From Prochlorococcus sp. MIT 0604 (lineage in GTDB: Bacteria > Cyanobacteriota > Cyanobacteriia > PCC-6307 > Cyanobiaceae): 64,000 nucleotides of DNA. The DNA lies in NCBI RefSeq assembly GCF_000757845.1, contig NZ_CP007753.1:124001-188000 (forward strand). The letters are read 5' to 3'. The notes under the pieces were generated by a model that ran no database searches, had not been told where the DNA came from, and worked only from the letters and a program-made list of their open reading frames with translations. Position numbers and translations under genes: made by a program. Shown here one piece after another: positions 1 to 8,915 of the stretch (position 1 is the first letter of the stretch; each line of letters begins with the position of its first letter).

Positions 1-107
1 ATACAAAATGAAAGTTTGTTATTTACATTATCTATCCTAATATTATCTTGGCATGAGAGTTATATACGAAATGCTGTGTAAATCTTTTAATTCTTATTTT
101 TCAAATT

Positions 108-1463
108 GTGAAACAAAATACTCTCAAAGTAAAAGAAAAAAAACTACCTAAGATTGCATTTAGTCATGTTGGTTGCGAGAAAAATCTTGTTGATACTGAA
201 CATATGCAAGGCTTATTAGATAATGAGGGTTATGAAGTTGACAGCAATATAAATGATGCAAATGTTGTTGTTGTAAATACTTGCAGTTTTATTGAAACAG
301 CTAGAGAAGAATCTATTAGAAAAATTCTAGAATATACCAATCAAGGAAAGGAAGTAATAGTTGCAGGCTGTATGGCTCAGCATTTTAAAGATGAACTTCT
401 AAAAGAAATACCTGAAATAAAAGCTTTGGTTGGAACAGGAGATTATCAAAAGATAGCAAAGGTTTTAGACAGAGTTAAAAAAGGTGAAATCGTTAATGAA
501 GTTTCAAAAATACCGGAATTCATTGCAGATGAGGAAATACCTCGTTTTGTAGATAAAAACAAATTTGTTGCTTATCTTCGTATTGCCGAAGGCTGCAACT
601 ATAATTGCGCTTTTTGTATTATTCCTAAGTTGAGAGGTCCGCAAAGAAGTAGAACAATAGAATCTATAGTTTCAGAAGCAAAAAGTCTTGCAAAACAGGG
701 TATTCAAGAAATTATATTAATTAGTCAAATAACAACTAATTATGGTCAAGATATTTATGGAAAACCATCATTAGCCAAACTTTTGAATGAGCTTTCTAAA
801 GTTCCAATTCCTTGGATAAGGATACATTATGCTTATCCAACGGGTTTAACTAATGAAGTTATTAGAGCTTTTAAAGATTCAAAGAATATTGTGCCTTACT
901 TTGATTTACCACTTCAGCATAGTCATCCAGATGTGTTGAAGAGTATGAATAGACCTTGGCAGGCTTCTCTGAATGAATCAATTTTGGAGAAAATTAGAGA
1001 AGAAATTCCATCTGCTGTATTAAGAACTAGTCTCATTGTTGGTTTCCCTGGAGAAAAGAAAGAACATTTTGAACATCTTCTCGATTTTTTGGATAGGCAC
1101 AAATTTGATCATGTGGGAGTGTTTATTTTTTCTCCTGAGGAAGGAACTGCAGCTTTTCATTTGCCAAATAAAGTTTCCCTCGAGGTTGCAGAGGCAAGAA
1201 AAGATAACGTTATTTCAGTTCAACAAAATATCTCCAAAGATAAAAATCAGTCATATGTTGGTTCAAAAATGAAGATTTTGGTAGAAAAAATATCAGATAA
1301 TAACGAATTAATAGGTCGGTCCTATAATTTTGCCCCTGAAATTGACGGAACAGTAATTTTATCTGTTAAGGATAAAATTGATTTGAAAAATTATATTGGT
1401 AAATTTGTTGAAGCAAATATTTCCTTTGCGGATGAATATGATTTATACGGCGAAATAGTATAA
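108..1463 (+). CDS. rimO: Ribosomal protein S12 methylthiotransferase RimO
   Basis: Radical-SAM enzyme that adds a methylthio group to an aspartate of ribosomal protein S12. The 451-residue product has the N-terminal MTTase domain with three cluster cysteines (VGCEKN near residue 23, NTCSF near 59, AGCMAQ near 88). The radical-SAM signature CNYNCAFC lies near residue 163, and a TRAM-like domain occupies the last 70 residues. Length and domain order are normal for RimO rather than MiaB. The start is GTG at 108; no in-frame ATG lies close by. The next gene downstream is convergent petL. Confidence 0.93.
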   Translation: MKQNTLKVKEKKLPKIAFSHVGCEKNLVDTEHMQGLLDNEGYEVDSNINDANVVVVNTCSFIETAREESIRKILEYTNQGKEVIVAGCMAQHFKDELLKEIPEIKALVGTGDYQKIAKVLDRVKKGEIVNEVSKIPEFIADEEIPRFVDKNKFVAYLRIAEGCNYNCAFCIIPKLRGPQRSRTIESIVSEAKSLAKQGIQEIILISQITTNYGQDIYGKPSLAKLLNELSKVPIPWIRIHYAYPTGLTNEVIRAFKDSKNIVPYFDLPLQHSHPDVLKSMNRPWQASLNESILEKIREEIPSAVLRTSLIVGFPGEKKEHFEHLLDFLDRHKFDHVGVFIFSPEEGTAAFHLPNKVSLEVAEARKDNVISVQQNISKDKNQSYVGSKMKILVEKISDNNELIGRSYNFAPEIDGTVILSVKDKIDLKNYIGKFVEANISFADEYDLYGEIV

Positions 1464-1841
1464 TTTAGCCTAGATACATTTTAGAAATAAATCTATAACT
1501 GGCTTATTTACAATTAAAACTAGCGATCCGTAAGCAGATTAGATAAATTTATAGGATCGATAATATACATCCGTGCGGATGTCATTATTTTTGATTCTAA
1601 TAGTTTTCAATGTACTGGAGAGTTTTAAATAAAACGCCTACTACGCCCACTACTAGCTAACTAAAAACTTTTGATTTATAAATATATACCGTGAAATAAA
1701 AAAACAAATAATTATTGTTTTCTCAAAATCCGTTTAGTAAATTTATATTTAAATCTTAAAAAGCATTGCAACTTCTATATTTATATTGTGATACTAATAA
1801 ATATGATTTGTATGAGGAGACTATTAAAATTTTATAGTTTT
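1464..1841. other. Intergenic stretch with a short palindrome
   Basis: This 378-bp gap between rimO and petL holds no convincing ORF. It contains a perfect 7-bp inverted repeat with a 2-base loop at 1567-1582 (ACATCCGTGCGGATGT). The bases after it are only moderately T-rich, so it is a weak terminator candidate. A small RNA is possible, but nothing else in the sequence supports one. Confidence 0.5.
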
Positions 1842-1934
1842 TTAAATTAATTTAACCGCTCTTAAGAGCTTATCTAATGCGAAAGCAGCTCCAAACCCAA
1901 AACCAATAAATGCAAAATAGAAAATGATGTTCAT
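1842..1934 (-). CDS. petL: Cytochrome b6f complex small subunit PetL
   Basis: A 30-codon ORF encoding one hydrophobic helix (MNIIFYFAFIGFGFGAAFAL) followed by a basic tail ending RAVKLI. PetL proteins are about 30 residues long, with one transmembrane helix and an R-x-(I/V)KLI end, and this fits closely. PetL is a peripheral stabilising subunit of the thylakoid cytochrome b6f complex. It is convergent to rimO and about 65 bp downstream of the next minus-strand gene. The assignment rests on the tail motif, length and hydropathy. Confidence 0.8.
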   Translation of the reverse strand: MNIIFYFAFIGFGFGAAFALDKLLRAVKLI

Positions 1935-1998
1935 TAATTTTTTTACTTTTATTTAATTTAACATCAGATGAAAAGATTAGATTTTTTCGTTTAATTTC

Positions 1999-2385
1999 TT
2001 AATCTTGGATATATGGTAATTTTTTGTATAAACATTCTTCTGCTTTTTGCAGTTCCCGGCCTAAATATAGAGCATGATCGAATCTGGTTATTAAGTCATT
2101 TCTTTCTTCAGTGATCAATATTCCAAGTTGTTTCGCACTAATACCTTTAAAAACTTCATTGCTAACTCTTTTATTTTGAGAGTCGCATTTAATTGGTTCA
2201 TTTGTTTCTGGGTCAAGCGCATATCCGTCATCATTAATATTATTTAGAAAGTGCTCTAAAATTATTTTATTTTCTTCTAAATCTACTTTGATAATAAAAT
2301 ATCCGTTTGGATCTAAGTCTATATATCGGTTGGATAGATTATTATCAATCTTAATTTTTTCATCTAAACTTTTACTAGATTTCAT
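1999..2385 (-). CDS. DUF4346-like cyanobacterial conserved protein
   Basis: A soluble 128-residue protein of unknown function. The central part (DLDPNGYFIIKVD, then a D-PETNEPIKC segment and GISAKQLGILITEE) resembles what I recall of DUF4346, a cyanobacterial family loosely related to pterin/methyltransferase proteins. No signal peptide or membrane helix is seen. It lies between petL and a FemAB-like acyltransferase on the same strand, with gaps of about 60 bp on each side. The family call is from memory of the pattern; the function is unknown. Confidence 0.6.
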   Translation of the reverse strand: MKSSKSLDEKIKIDNNLSNRYIDLDPNGYFIIKVDLEENKIILEHFLNNINDDGYALDPETNEPIKCDSQNKRVSNEVFKGISAKQLGILITEERNDLITRFDHALYLGRELQKAEECLYKKLPYIQD

Positions 2386-2446
2386 TCTGAGAAGTTAATG
2401 GAAAACTATATTACTAATATAATCATTGTTAAAGCCGAATAATTTT

Positions 2447-3601
2447 TTATTTAAAGGGTATAGATTTATTTTCAAAAACAATCTCTATCTCGGTTTGTTT
2501 ATTCACTTCATTTAGCCAAGGACTAATTATATTTTCCATATTTTTGTCAAACCACTTATGCATGCTAACGGTGCTTTTTGCAAAAAAACCTCTTCGTCTT
2601 TTATGTTTACCACCTGCTCCAGGATCAAACAAATGGATACTATTTTTTATTGCCCATTCAATTGGCTGGTAATAGCATAATTCAAAATGTAAATTAGATA
2701 TTTCTTCTTGACTACCCCAATATCTACCCCATAAGTTACTTTGATTTTTAACGCACATAGACATAGCAAAAATTTCATTTGAATCATGTTTTGATGCACT
2801 AAAAAGTAAAAGATTTTTTTTATTATCAACCAGTGTTTCGAAAAATGTAGATGTTAGATATTTACTTCCCCAAACTCCCCACCTTGAACAATGCTGTTCA
2901 TAAAAATTATGCATTTTTTTGAGGATTTCTTGGTTGATATTATCATCATTAAAAATTTCTACTTTAATATCTTGTTTAGTAATTGATTTCCTCTCTTTTT
3001 TTATATTTTTTCTCTGATTAGAGTTAAATCTAGAAAGAAAATCATCAAATGTTTTTTCTCCATTACTCCTCCATTCACTGCTAGAATTTATCCATTCATA
3101 GTATCCCAAAGATTTAAGATGGTTGCCCCAGCTTTCATCAATATATAAAAAATTACAACTTAGAATTTTATTTGTAATCGCAAAGCTTTCGATATGGTTT
3201 ATAAGTAAATTTGTAATTTCTTTCTTGTCTTTATTTTTTTTATAAAGAAATTGATATCCATTTACAGGACTATAAGGACTCATTCCAATTAATTTAGGGT
3301 AATAATTTAAATTCAGCTCTTGTGCCAATCTTGCAAATGATTGGTCAAAAATGAATTCTCCATAGCTATGATTTTTTAAAAAAAGTGGGGCAATTCCTAA
3401 TATCTCTTCATTTTTAGACGCAACAAAATATAGTGGTTGCCAGCCAGTTTCTCTTGAAACACTTTTTGATATCTCAAGGTTTTTAATCCAAGTCCATTCA
3501 TAAAATGGATTATTAATTTCATTTGCTAATTCATTCCATATCTCCTTGGAGATTTCCTTAATTGACAATTTGACTTCAACTTTATGTATTGTTTGGTTCA
3601 T
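2447..3601 (-). CDS. FemAB/GNAT-like N-acyltransferase (COG3146-type)
   Basis: The 384-residue protein belongs to the family often annotated as peptidoglycan-biosynthesis protein or DUF482 (COG3146), whose fold is FemAB/GNAT-like. Recognisable blocks are NPFYEWTWIKNLE near the N terminus, SPYSPVNGYQFL near residue 108, SNQRKNIKKERK near 192, and the C-terminal block HFELCYYQPIEWAI followed by FDPGAGGKHKRRRGF. The last block is the most diagnostic. The substrate is unknown. It sits 17 bp downstream of the RibD-like gene on the same strand and may share its transcript. Confidence 0.7.
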   Translation of the reverse strand: MNQTIHKVEVKLSIKEISKEIWNELANEINNPFYEWTWIKNLEISKSVSRETGWQPLYFVASKNEEILGIAPLFLKNHSYGEFIFDQSFARLAQELNLNYYPKLIGMSPYSPVNGYQFLYKKNKDKKEITNLLINHIESFAITNKILSCNFLYIDESWGNHLKSLGYYEWINSSSEWRSNGEKTFDDFLSRFNSNQRKNIKKERKSITKQDIKVEIFNDDNINQEILKKMHNFYEQHCSRWGVWGSKYLTSTFFETLVDNKKNLLLFSASKHDSNEIFAMSMCVKNQSNLWGRYWGSQEEISNLHFELCYYQPIEWAIKNSIHLFDPGAGGKHKRRRGFFAKSTVSMHKWFDKNMENIISPWLNEVNKQTEIEIVFENKSIPFK

Positions 3602-3618
3602 TTATTATTGAATATATT

Positions 3619-4269
3619 TTAAATTTTTTTGTAATGAATATGGATTTCATTATTCATTAAATTTTTCATTGATTTTATTTCCCATAGTCTTTCGAGATTA
3701 AAAATAGCATTCGTTTGTTCTAGAGGGATCCATGTATATCTCCCTCCAATAATTCGTGGAATTATTGTAATTTTTATATCTGTTATAAGATCCTCTTTTA
3801 TAAATGAATTTATAAGTTTTGCACCTCCTAAAAGAGCTAAATCATTTATCCCTTGTTTTTTGAGTGAAATTAAAGTTTTTTTCCATGAATCTTCGAAAAA
3901 GAGTTCTTTTTCGAATTGATTATTCGACGAATTATCAACTTTACTTGAGCTTATTAGCCATCTTCTAATTGGTTGACGAAAGTATTTCCAATTACTATTA
4001 AATTTTTTGCTATTTGATGCAACTATAGAAATTGGTTGGCTTTTTGATATATTTACTTCGTCATTATCAATGACATTTTTAACTAGGTAAGTTGATTGAT
4101 GAGCTATTAAAGTACCTAAACCAAAAATGGTGGCGTCAACCATTGATAAGTTTTGATTTAATATTTTTTTATCTTCATCGCTTCCAAGATGAGATTCTCC
4201 ACCTCCAGGAAATGCAATTCTCCCATCAAGACTTGATGCTATAACAATTATTACTCTTGGGATACTCAA
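3619..4269 (-). CDS. RibD C-terminal-type reductase
   Basis: A 216-residue protein resembling the reductase half of RibD (dihydrofolate-reductase fold), which reduces the ribosylamino-pyrimidine intermediate of riboflavin synthesis with NADPH. The N terminus (VIIVIASSLDGRIAFPGGGES) and C-terminal IIPRIIGGRYTWIP fit RibD_C, and no deaminase domain is present. It overlaps the tandem PTPS gene by 4 bp (ATGA), so the two are translationally coupled. That pairing points to pterin or flavin metabolism, but the substrate cannot be read from the sequence. Confidence 0.75.
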   Translation of the reverse strand: MSIPRVIIVIASSLDGRIAFPGGGESHLGSDEDKKILNQNLSMVDATIFGLGTLIAHQSTYLVKNVIDNDEVNISKSQPISIVASNSKKFNSNWKYFRQPIRRWLISSSKVDNSSNNQFEKELFFEDSWKKTLISLKKQGINDLALLGGAKLINSFIKEDLITDIKITIIPRIIGGRYTWIPLEQTNAIFNLERLWEIKSMKNLMNNEIHIHYKKI

Positions 4270-5192
4270 GTTTGCGTGACTAAACTATTTTCAAATTTCA
4301 ACTTCAATGAATTGGTTAACTTTTGATCAACATAAATTTCTGCAGCATTATTTGGGCTCTCCTGGAGTCTTATTTTGTGTAATGTTGCACCAAGTTGATG
4401 TATTGGTTTTTTAAGAATATCAGAAATATATAAAGCTATATTTTCAGCAGTTGGAACACAATTATGGAAAAATTCGATGTCTTTATTAAGAAAAGTATGA
4501 TCTAGTTGTTCAACAACTAAATCGTTAATTATCTCTTGGAGGGCAGATAAGTCGCAAACCATTCCTGTTCTTTTATCAATGTCTCCTTTTACAGTTATAT
4601 CGACAAGATAGTTATGACCATGTCCATTGACTCTGGCACATTTTCCATAGATTTTTTTATTTTCATCAAAGGATATCTCTTCTTTTGCAAGTCTATGAGC
4701 GGCTGCAAAATGAGTTTGTACTGTTAAAAATGCTTCCATGTTTTTTCCAAAATAATCTGCCCATAAATTTGGGTTTTCATAAAGTCTTAGACTTGTAAGA
4801 GGTAAATCATCCTTTAGACGACTCCAAATGACCTTTACCAATGCTTCAGTTGTGGGAAGTATACCCTCTTGATTATTAACATTAAATTCAGGCCAGACAT
4901 CATTTAAAAAACGAAAATCTAATTGTCCAGTAACCTTATCTTTAATAGAGTGTTTTACATCAGAGAGATTAAGCACCATTCCATCAGAGTCTAGTTCTCC
5001 ACCCATTGAAACAATAAGTTCATAATTATGACCATGACCTGGTGCAATACTGCACTTTCCAAAAAGAGATAAATTTTCTTTTGGGCTTTTTTCAGGAAGC
5101 CAATAACGGTGACTAGAACTAAAGCAGGCACGTCGAGTTATGACGCATTCACGTCCTTTTCCATGTAATGGTTTGGATTGTGTAGAAGTCAT
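4266..5192 (-). CDS. Tandem-fused 6-pyruvoyl-tetrahydropterin synthase/QueD-like protein
   Basis: At 308 residues this is about twice the usual length of a PTPS/QueD protein and contains two copies of the domain. Copy 1 (about residues 15-145) has the zinc histidines in FSSSHRYW and GHGHNYEL and ends with the LPTTEALVKVIW block. Copy 2 (about 155-285) repeats these as FAAAHRL, CARVNGHGHNYLVD and VPTAENIALYI. Both copies keep the His triad and a Cys a few residues before GHGH. QueD converts dihydroneopterin triphosphate to carboxytetrahydropterin for queuosine; PTPS makes pyruvoyl-tetrahydropterin. Coupled to the RibD-like gene by an ATGA overlap. Confidence 0.85.
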   Translation of the reverse strand: MTSTQSKPLHGKGRECVITRRACFSSSHRYWLPEKSPKENLSLFGKCSIAPGHGHNYELIVSMGGELDSDGMVLNLSDVKHSIKDKVTGQLDFRFLNDVWPEFNVNNQEGILPTTEALVKVIWSRLKDDLPLTSLRLYENPNLWADYFGKNMEAFLTVQTHFAAAHRLAKEEISFDENKKIYGKCARVNGHGHNYLVDITVKGDIDKRTGMVCDLSALQEIINDLVVEQLDHTFLNKDIEFFHNCVPTAENIALYISDILKKPIHQLGATLHKIRLQESPNNAAEIYVDQKLTNSLKLKFENSLVTQT

Positions 5193-5242
5193 ACCTGTCT
5201 GCGATAATACTATCTTAAGGTTTTAAACACGCTTTTGTCTTT

Positions 5243-5800
5243 ATGGACCAATCCATTATCGAAAAAACACTTCATACTATTAAGGGCAGAAGCATATTTT
5301 TAATAGGAATGATGGGTTGTGGTAAGTCACAAACAGGTTTGAAGCTAGCTGAATTATTGAAGTATAAATACATTGATTTAGATTCTTTAATAGAGAAGTT
5401 GGCACAAAAATCTATCAATCAAATTTTTAATGATGAAGGAGAAGATAATTTTCGTGAATTAGAAGCAAACTGCCTTAAAGAAACTATCAAAATTCCTTCA
5501 TTAGTAATCTCAACTGGGGGAGGAATAGTTACCAAATCGGAAAATTGGGGAATCTTAAGACAGGGAATAATTGCTTGGATAGATCTCGACAAAGATATAG
5601 CAATTGAAAGATTGAAAAATGAAATTGAAAATAGGCCACTTCTTCAGGGAAAGAATCTAAATGATATATATATGAGCATTTTTCAATCTAGAGAAAATTT
5701 GTATTCTCAAGCAGATTTAAGAATTCAAGTAAAAAAAGAAAATATTGAAGAAGTTGCTATGAAAATAATTAATGCAATTCATAAAGAAATAATTAGTTAA
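5243..5800 (+). CDS. aroK: Shikimate kinase
   Basis: ATP-dependent phosphorylation of shikimate in aromatic amino-acid synthesis. The 185-residue protein has the P-loop GMMGCGKSQTG near residue 22, the shikimate-binding YIDLDSLIE near 44, STGGGIV near 90, and the lid RPLLQG near 131. Length is normal for AroK. It is divergent from the PTPS-like gene with about 50 bp between starts, and its 3' end overlaps the CRR7-like gene by 4 bp in convergent orientation. Confidence 0.95.
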   Translation: MDQSIIEKTLHTIKGRSIFLIGMMGCGKSQTGLKLAELLKYKYIDLDSLIEKLAQKSINQIFNDEGEDNFRELEANCLKETIKIPSLVISTGGGIVTKSENWGILRQGIIAWIDLDKDIAIERLKNEIENRPLLQGKNLNDIYMSIFQSRENLYSQADLRIQVKKENIEEVAMKIINAIHKEIIS

Positions 5801-6054
5801 TCTGGTTCAATTCTTACTGCAAACCATTTGATAACGTATCCTAATTTTATTTCTAATTCATAAGTGCTTTCCAAAAATTCTTCAAAAAATTCCTGATCAG
5901 GATCTTCTATATTTTGATATATTGTTTGTGTTTCTGTCTTACTAAGCCAATTCTTCAACCATAAAATTGCTTCTTGCTTTGATACAATTTTTTCTTTTGA
6001 ATCTGGCTCTAATAATACATAATGATCTGAAGCTCTTATTAGTGGATTTGACAT
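5797..6054 (-). CDS. CRR7-like protein (chlororespiratory reduction 7 family)
   Basis: An 85-residue soluble acidic protein. The start (NPLIRASDHYVLLEP) and the end (a YELEIKLGYVIKWFAVRIE block) match the pattern of the CRR7 family, found in cyanobacteria and plastids and needed in plants for NDH complex assembly. Several NDH-1 subunit genes occur elsewhere in this window. It starts 1 bp from a divergent gene at 6056. The role in cyanobacteria is inferred from the plant family. Confidence 0.65.
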   Translation of the reverse strand: MSNPLIRASDHYVLLEPDSKEKIVSKQEAILWLKNWLSKTETQTIYQNIEDPDQEFFEEFLESTYELEIKLGYVIKWFAVRIEPD

Positions 6055-6055
6055 A

Positions 6056-6769
6056 ATGAAAATTCTTCTTGGATTAATTCTTTGCTTGATTATTCAAGTA
6101 ATTTTTATAGAAAGTTCTTTTTCTCTAGTAAATTCTAACGTACGAGAGTTTTTGGAAAATCGTGTAAATAAATGGCCAGAATTATATTTGCCAAATTTTA
6201 AATTATCTGATACTTCTAAGGATTTAATTTATCCTAAATGGTTTGAGGGGAATTGGCTTGTCACTTCTCAAGATATAGTTAATGATTCAGAAGAGCCAGT
6301 TATTTATAAAGTAAATTTCTTTAAAAATGATTCAGATTTAATTGTTGGAAATCGTGCAAAAAATTCTGAATCTATTGGAAAAGCAATATTTGGTGAAACC
6401 TTAATCAAGGTTGTAAATGATCCTCAATCTATTAATAATCAAATTATTTATTTAAAAGATGATTTTTATATCGATTCAAGAATTACAGGGCGAAATCAGA
6501 TCCAAGATGATGATATTTTTTTCGCAGATGAACTTGTTATACAAACAGCACATAAACCAGGAGCTTCAAGGATTAATCAGGTAGAGACCATTAGTAAATT
6601 TCAAAAATGTTCCGAAGAAATATTGGAAGTTGATAATTCAATAAAACCATCAATTTGTGGCGTGCAATATGTTGCTTCTTATGGTTCAAAAGTTGGTGAT
6701 ACTTCTATTCATGCTATAAAAACAAATAAATATAAATTGAAGTTTGAATTTATTGAGAGTGAGCACTAA
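6056..6769 (+). CDS. Exported protein of unknown function
   Basis: A 237-residue protein with a clear N-terminal hydrophobic segment (ILLGLILCLIIQVIFI, residues 3-18), probably a signal peptide for the thylakoid lumen or periplasm. Downstream it is hydrophilic and probably beta-rich, with a WFEGNWLVTSQD block near residue 62 seen in cyanobacterial conserved hypotheticals. It is not linked to a named pathway. Its start lies 1 bp from the divergent CRR7-like gene, and its last 20 bp overlap the convergent GST gene. Confidence 0.6.
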   Translation: MKILLGLILCLIIQVIFIESSFSLVNSNVREFLENRVNKWPELYLPNFKLSDTSKDLIYPKWFEGNWLVTSQDIVNDSEEPVIYKVNFFKNDSDLIVGNRAKNSESIGKAIFGETLIKVVNDPQSINNQIIYLKDDFYIDSRITGRNQIQDDDIFFADELVIQTAHKPGASRINQVETISKFQKCSEEILEVDNSIKPSICGVQYVASYGSKVGDTSIHAIKTNKYKLKFEFIESEH

Positions 6770-7475
6770 AAAGATACTCTTCTAAGTTGTTCCTCCAAAT
6801 GAAAAGATTTTCTAAATAAGGGTTGTTTATGTATTCTTGGCTCCCCTCTCCTGAAAGAATTGGTCCTGCAGACTTTGGAAATTTAAGAAGGGATAATTGA
6901 GCAGCAATTGAAATATCTGCAATTGATAAACTATCTCCAACTAAATATTTCTTGTTGATCAAGGATTTTGATAAAGCTTCCAGTAATTTTTGGAGTTCTA
7001 AATTATCTTTAGAAGACAAAACTACATTAGAAATTTTACTAAGATTTTCAAAAGGTAATTTATCAACAATACTTTTAACTGAAGAAGGTATTTCATCTGG
7101 AAGTAATGCAGTTCTTAGCCGTGGATTTTCTATCGCAGATTTTATTAAAGCTTTTCTACAAGTTGTAGCCATTGTAGTATCTGCCCAGTCTTCAATAAGT
7201 TTGGATTGTGCAAATAATATTGGATCCTCCGGAAAAAGTGGATTGTGTTCATTTTTTTTATCTATATATTCGCAAATAGTTGAAGAGTCATTAATAACTT
7301 GATCATTACTATCGACTATTACAGGTACTTGTTTTTGACCTGATAATTTAAAGATTTCAAATTGGCCAATTCCAGGTGTTACTTCTTCAACTCGATATTG
7401 TAGTTTTTTTGCATGAAGAGCCATTCTTGTTTTTAAACAAAAAGCACTATGCCTAAATTGATATAATGTAATCAT
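6750..7475 (-). CDS. Glutathione S-transferase family protein
   Basis: A 241-residue thioredoxin-fold plus helical GST. The N-terminal domain has YQFRHSAFCLKTRMAL (active-site region), QVPVIVD (cis-proline) and DSSTICEYID (the glutathione-binding Ser position). The C-terminal half carries the YLVGDSLSIADISIAAQL N-capping/hydrophobic-staple motif. The substrate is unknown. The 3' end overlaps the convergent exported-protein gene by 20 bp. Confidence 0.85.
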   Translation of the reverse strand: MITLYQFRHSAFCLKTRMALHAKKLQYRVEEVTPGIGQFEIFKLSGQKQVPVIVDSNDQVINDSSTICEYIDKKNEHNPLFPEDPILFAQSKLIEDWADTTMATTCRKALIKSAIENPRLRTALLPDEIPSSVKSIVDKLPFENLSKISNVVLSSKDNLELQKLLEALSKSLINKKYLVGDSLSIADISIAAQLSLLKFPKSAGPILSGEGSQEYINNPYLENLFIWRNNLEEYLFSAHSQ

Positions 7476-7529
7476 GCTGTTTAATGTTTGTTAAAACTTA
7501 GCTAAAAAAGTAATCTATTTGTGGAGCTG

Positions 7530-7739
7530 ATGGGCGAATTTTTCTCTAATGTTGCGAGATATCCAAAGTATTTGATATCTATCATTGTTGGGGGACTTGT
7601 TGCTTTGCTTGAACCTTTATTCAAGAATAGATCAAATCCACTCACAATAGTAGGTTTGATATCCTCTGTCTTAAGTGCTTTCATAACTGTTTATTTTGTC
7701 TTGCAAGCGATGACAAACCCAATAAATTTACAACCATAA
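7530..7739 (+). CDS. DUF751 small membrane protein (Ycf33-like size)
   Basis: A 69-residue cyanobacterial membrane protein, probably with two helices (YLISIIVGGLVALLEPLF and IVGLISSVLSAFITVYFVL). The N terminus GEFFSNVARYPKY matches the family pattern of an FF-NVxRYPxY start, which favours ATG at 7530 over an upstream in-frame GTG at 7521. Its stop overlaps the rbfA start by 1 bp (TAATG), indicating coupling. Function unknown. Confidence 0.7.
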   Translation: MGEFFSNVARYPKYLISIIVGGLVALLEPLFKNRSNPLTIVGLISSVLSAFITVYFVLQAMTNPINLQP

Positions 7740-8131
7740 TGCCAAATAATTACCGTCTTGCAAAAGTTTCTTCTCTTTTGAAGAAAGAAATAACCCTTAT
7801 TTTGCAGAATGATTTAGAAAATGATCTTATTAGAGATTATTTCGTCAATATTTCTAAGATTGATTTATCAGGTGATTTGCAACACTGTAAAATTTACATA
7901 AATTCAACTGCTCAAGAGAAAGTGAGGAAAGAGATTGTTGAAAACTTGAATACTGCTAAAAGCTCTATAAGGCATAGTTTAGGAAAAAGAATTGAGATGA
8001 GAAGAGTTCCAGAGATAATTTTTAAAGACGACGTTGTTCTTGATAAAGGATTATCAGTCTTGAAACTTCTCGATGAATTAAAAAATCAAAATCAAAATCA
8101 CAATGTTGAGGATAAGGATGCCAAAAGTTGA
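7739..8131 (+). CDS. rbfA: Ribosome-binding factor A
   Basis: The 130-residue KH-like protein binds the 30S subunit and helps mature the 16S rRNA 5' end. Family blocks are ANNYR-like NNYRLAKVSSLLKKEIT at the start, DLQHCKIYIN in the middle, and RRVPEIIFKDDVVLDKGLSVLKLLDEL at the end. It is coupled to the preceding DUF751 gene by a 1-bp overlap and overlaps the start of hemD. Confidence 0.92.
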   Translation: MPNNYRLAKVSSLLKKEITLILQNDLENDLIRDYFVNISKIDLSGDLQHCKIYINSTAQEKVRKEIVENLNTAKSSIRHSLGKRIEMRRVPEIIFKDDVVLDKGLSVLKLLDELKNQNQNHNVEDKDAKS

Positions 8132-8915
8132 TCTACCTCTTGATCAAAGAAATATAATTATTACTCGATCAAAAGAAGGGATATTGGATATAAAAAAGAT
8201 ATTCACAAGCAAGGGTGCTAATGTATTTGATTTACCTGCAATAAGTATTGCTGATCCTGATGATTTGAATCCTCTTGACGAAGCATTAAATCAAATAAAT
8301 GATTTTCATTGGATTATTTTTTCCAGTAGTAATGGGATCAAATTTGTGGATAAAAGACTTAGATACTTTAATAGTTCATTAAAAGAATGTTCTAAAAAAA
8401 CAAAAATCGCCGTAGTCGGAGAAAAAACCTCAAAAACTCTTGAAGATTTTGGGATTAAGGCTGATTTCATACCTCCAGAATTTGTTGCGGAAAGTTTAAT
8501 TGATAATTTCCCAGTATCTGGTTACGGACTTCGAGTTTTTGTACCAAGAGTTCAAACAGGTGGTAGGGATTTAATTGCAGATCAATTTAGAAAGGCTGGT
8601 TCTCGTGTATTTGAGGTTGCTGCATATGAAACTAGATGTCCTGAATCAATTCCAGAAGAAACAATTGATATTATTTCTAATCGAAAAGTCGATGCAATTA
8701 TTTTCTCAAGCGGTAAAACCGTAGTAAATGCTGCTTTTTTACTAGAAAAAAAACTTGGTAAACAATGGTTAGAATATTTTGATCAAATTAAGTTACTAAC
8801 TATTGGACCTCAGACAACAAAAATATGTAACAAGATTTTTGGAAGAGTTGATAGTCAGGCAAAAAAATATACTTTTGAAGGACTACTAGATGTAGCAATT
8901 AATATTTTTAATTAG
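8118..8915 (+). CDS. hemD: Uroporphyrinogen-III synthase
   Basis: Cyclises hydroxymethylbilane to uroporphyrinogen III, the branch point for heme and chlorophyll. The family is poorly conserved, but the ITRSKEG start, SSNGI segment (WIIFSSSNGIKFV), ETRCPE and DAIIFSSGKTVVNAAF blocks fit HemD. An in-frame ATG lies at 8103, but ATG at 8118 (265 residues) has GAGG six bases upstream and is preferred. The start lies inside the 3' end of rbfA; the 3' end overlaps the convergent SRPBCC gene by 8 bp. Confidence 0.88.
   Translation: MPKVDLPLDQRNIIITRSKEGILDIKKIFTSKGANVFDLPAISIADPDDLNPLDEALNQINDFHWIIFSSSNGIKFVDKRLRYFNSSLKECSKKTKIAVVGEKTSKTLEDFGIKADFIPPEFVAESLIDNFPVSGYGLRVFVPRVQTGGRDLIADQFRKAGSRVFEVAAYETRCPESIPEETIDIISNRKVDAIIFSSGKTVVNAAFLLEKKLGKQWLEYFDQIKLLTIGPQTTKICNKIFGRVDSQAKKYTFEGLLDVAINIFN

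Noticed and set aside
1567-1582. Palindrome after rimO as an intrinsic terminator or riboswitch
   Set aside because: The stem is short and the following T content is modest; nothing resembles a known riboswitch.
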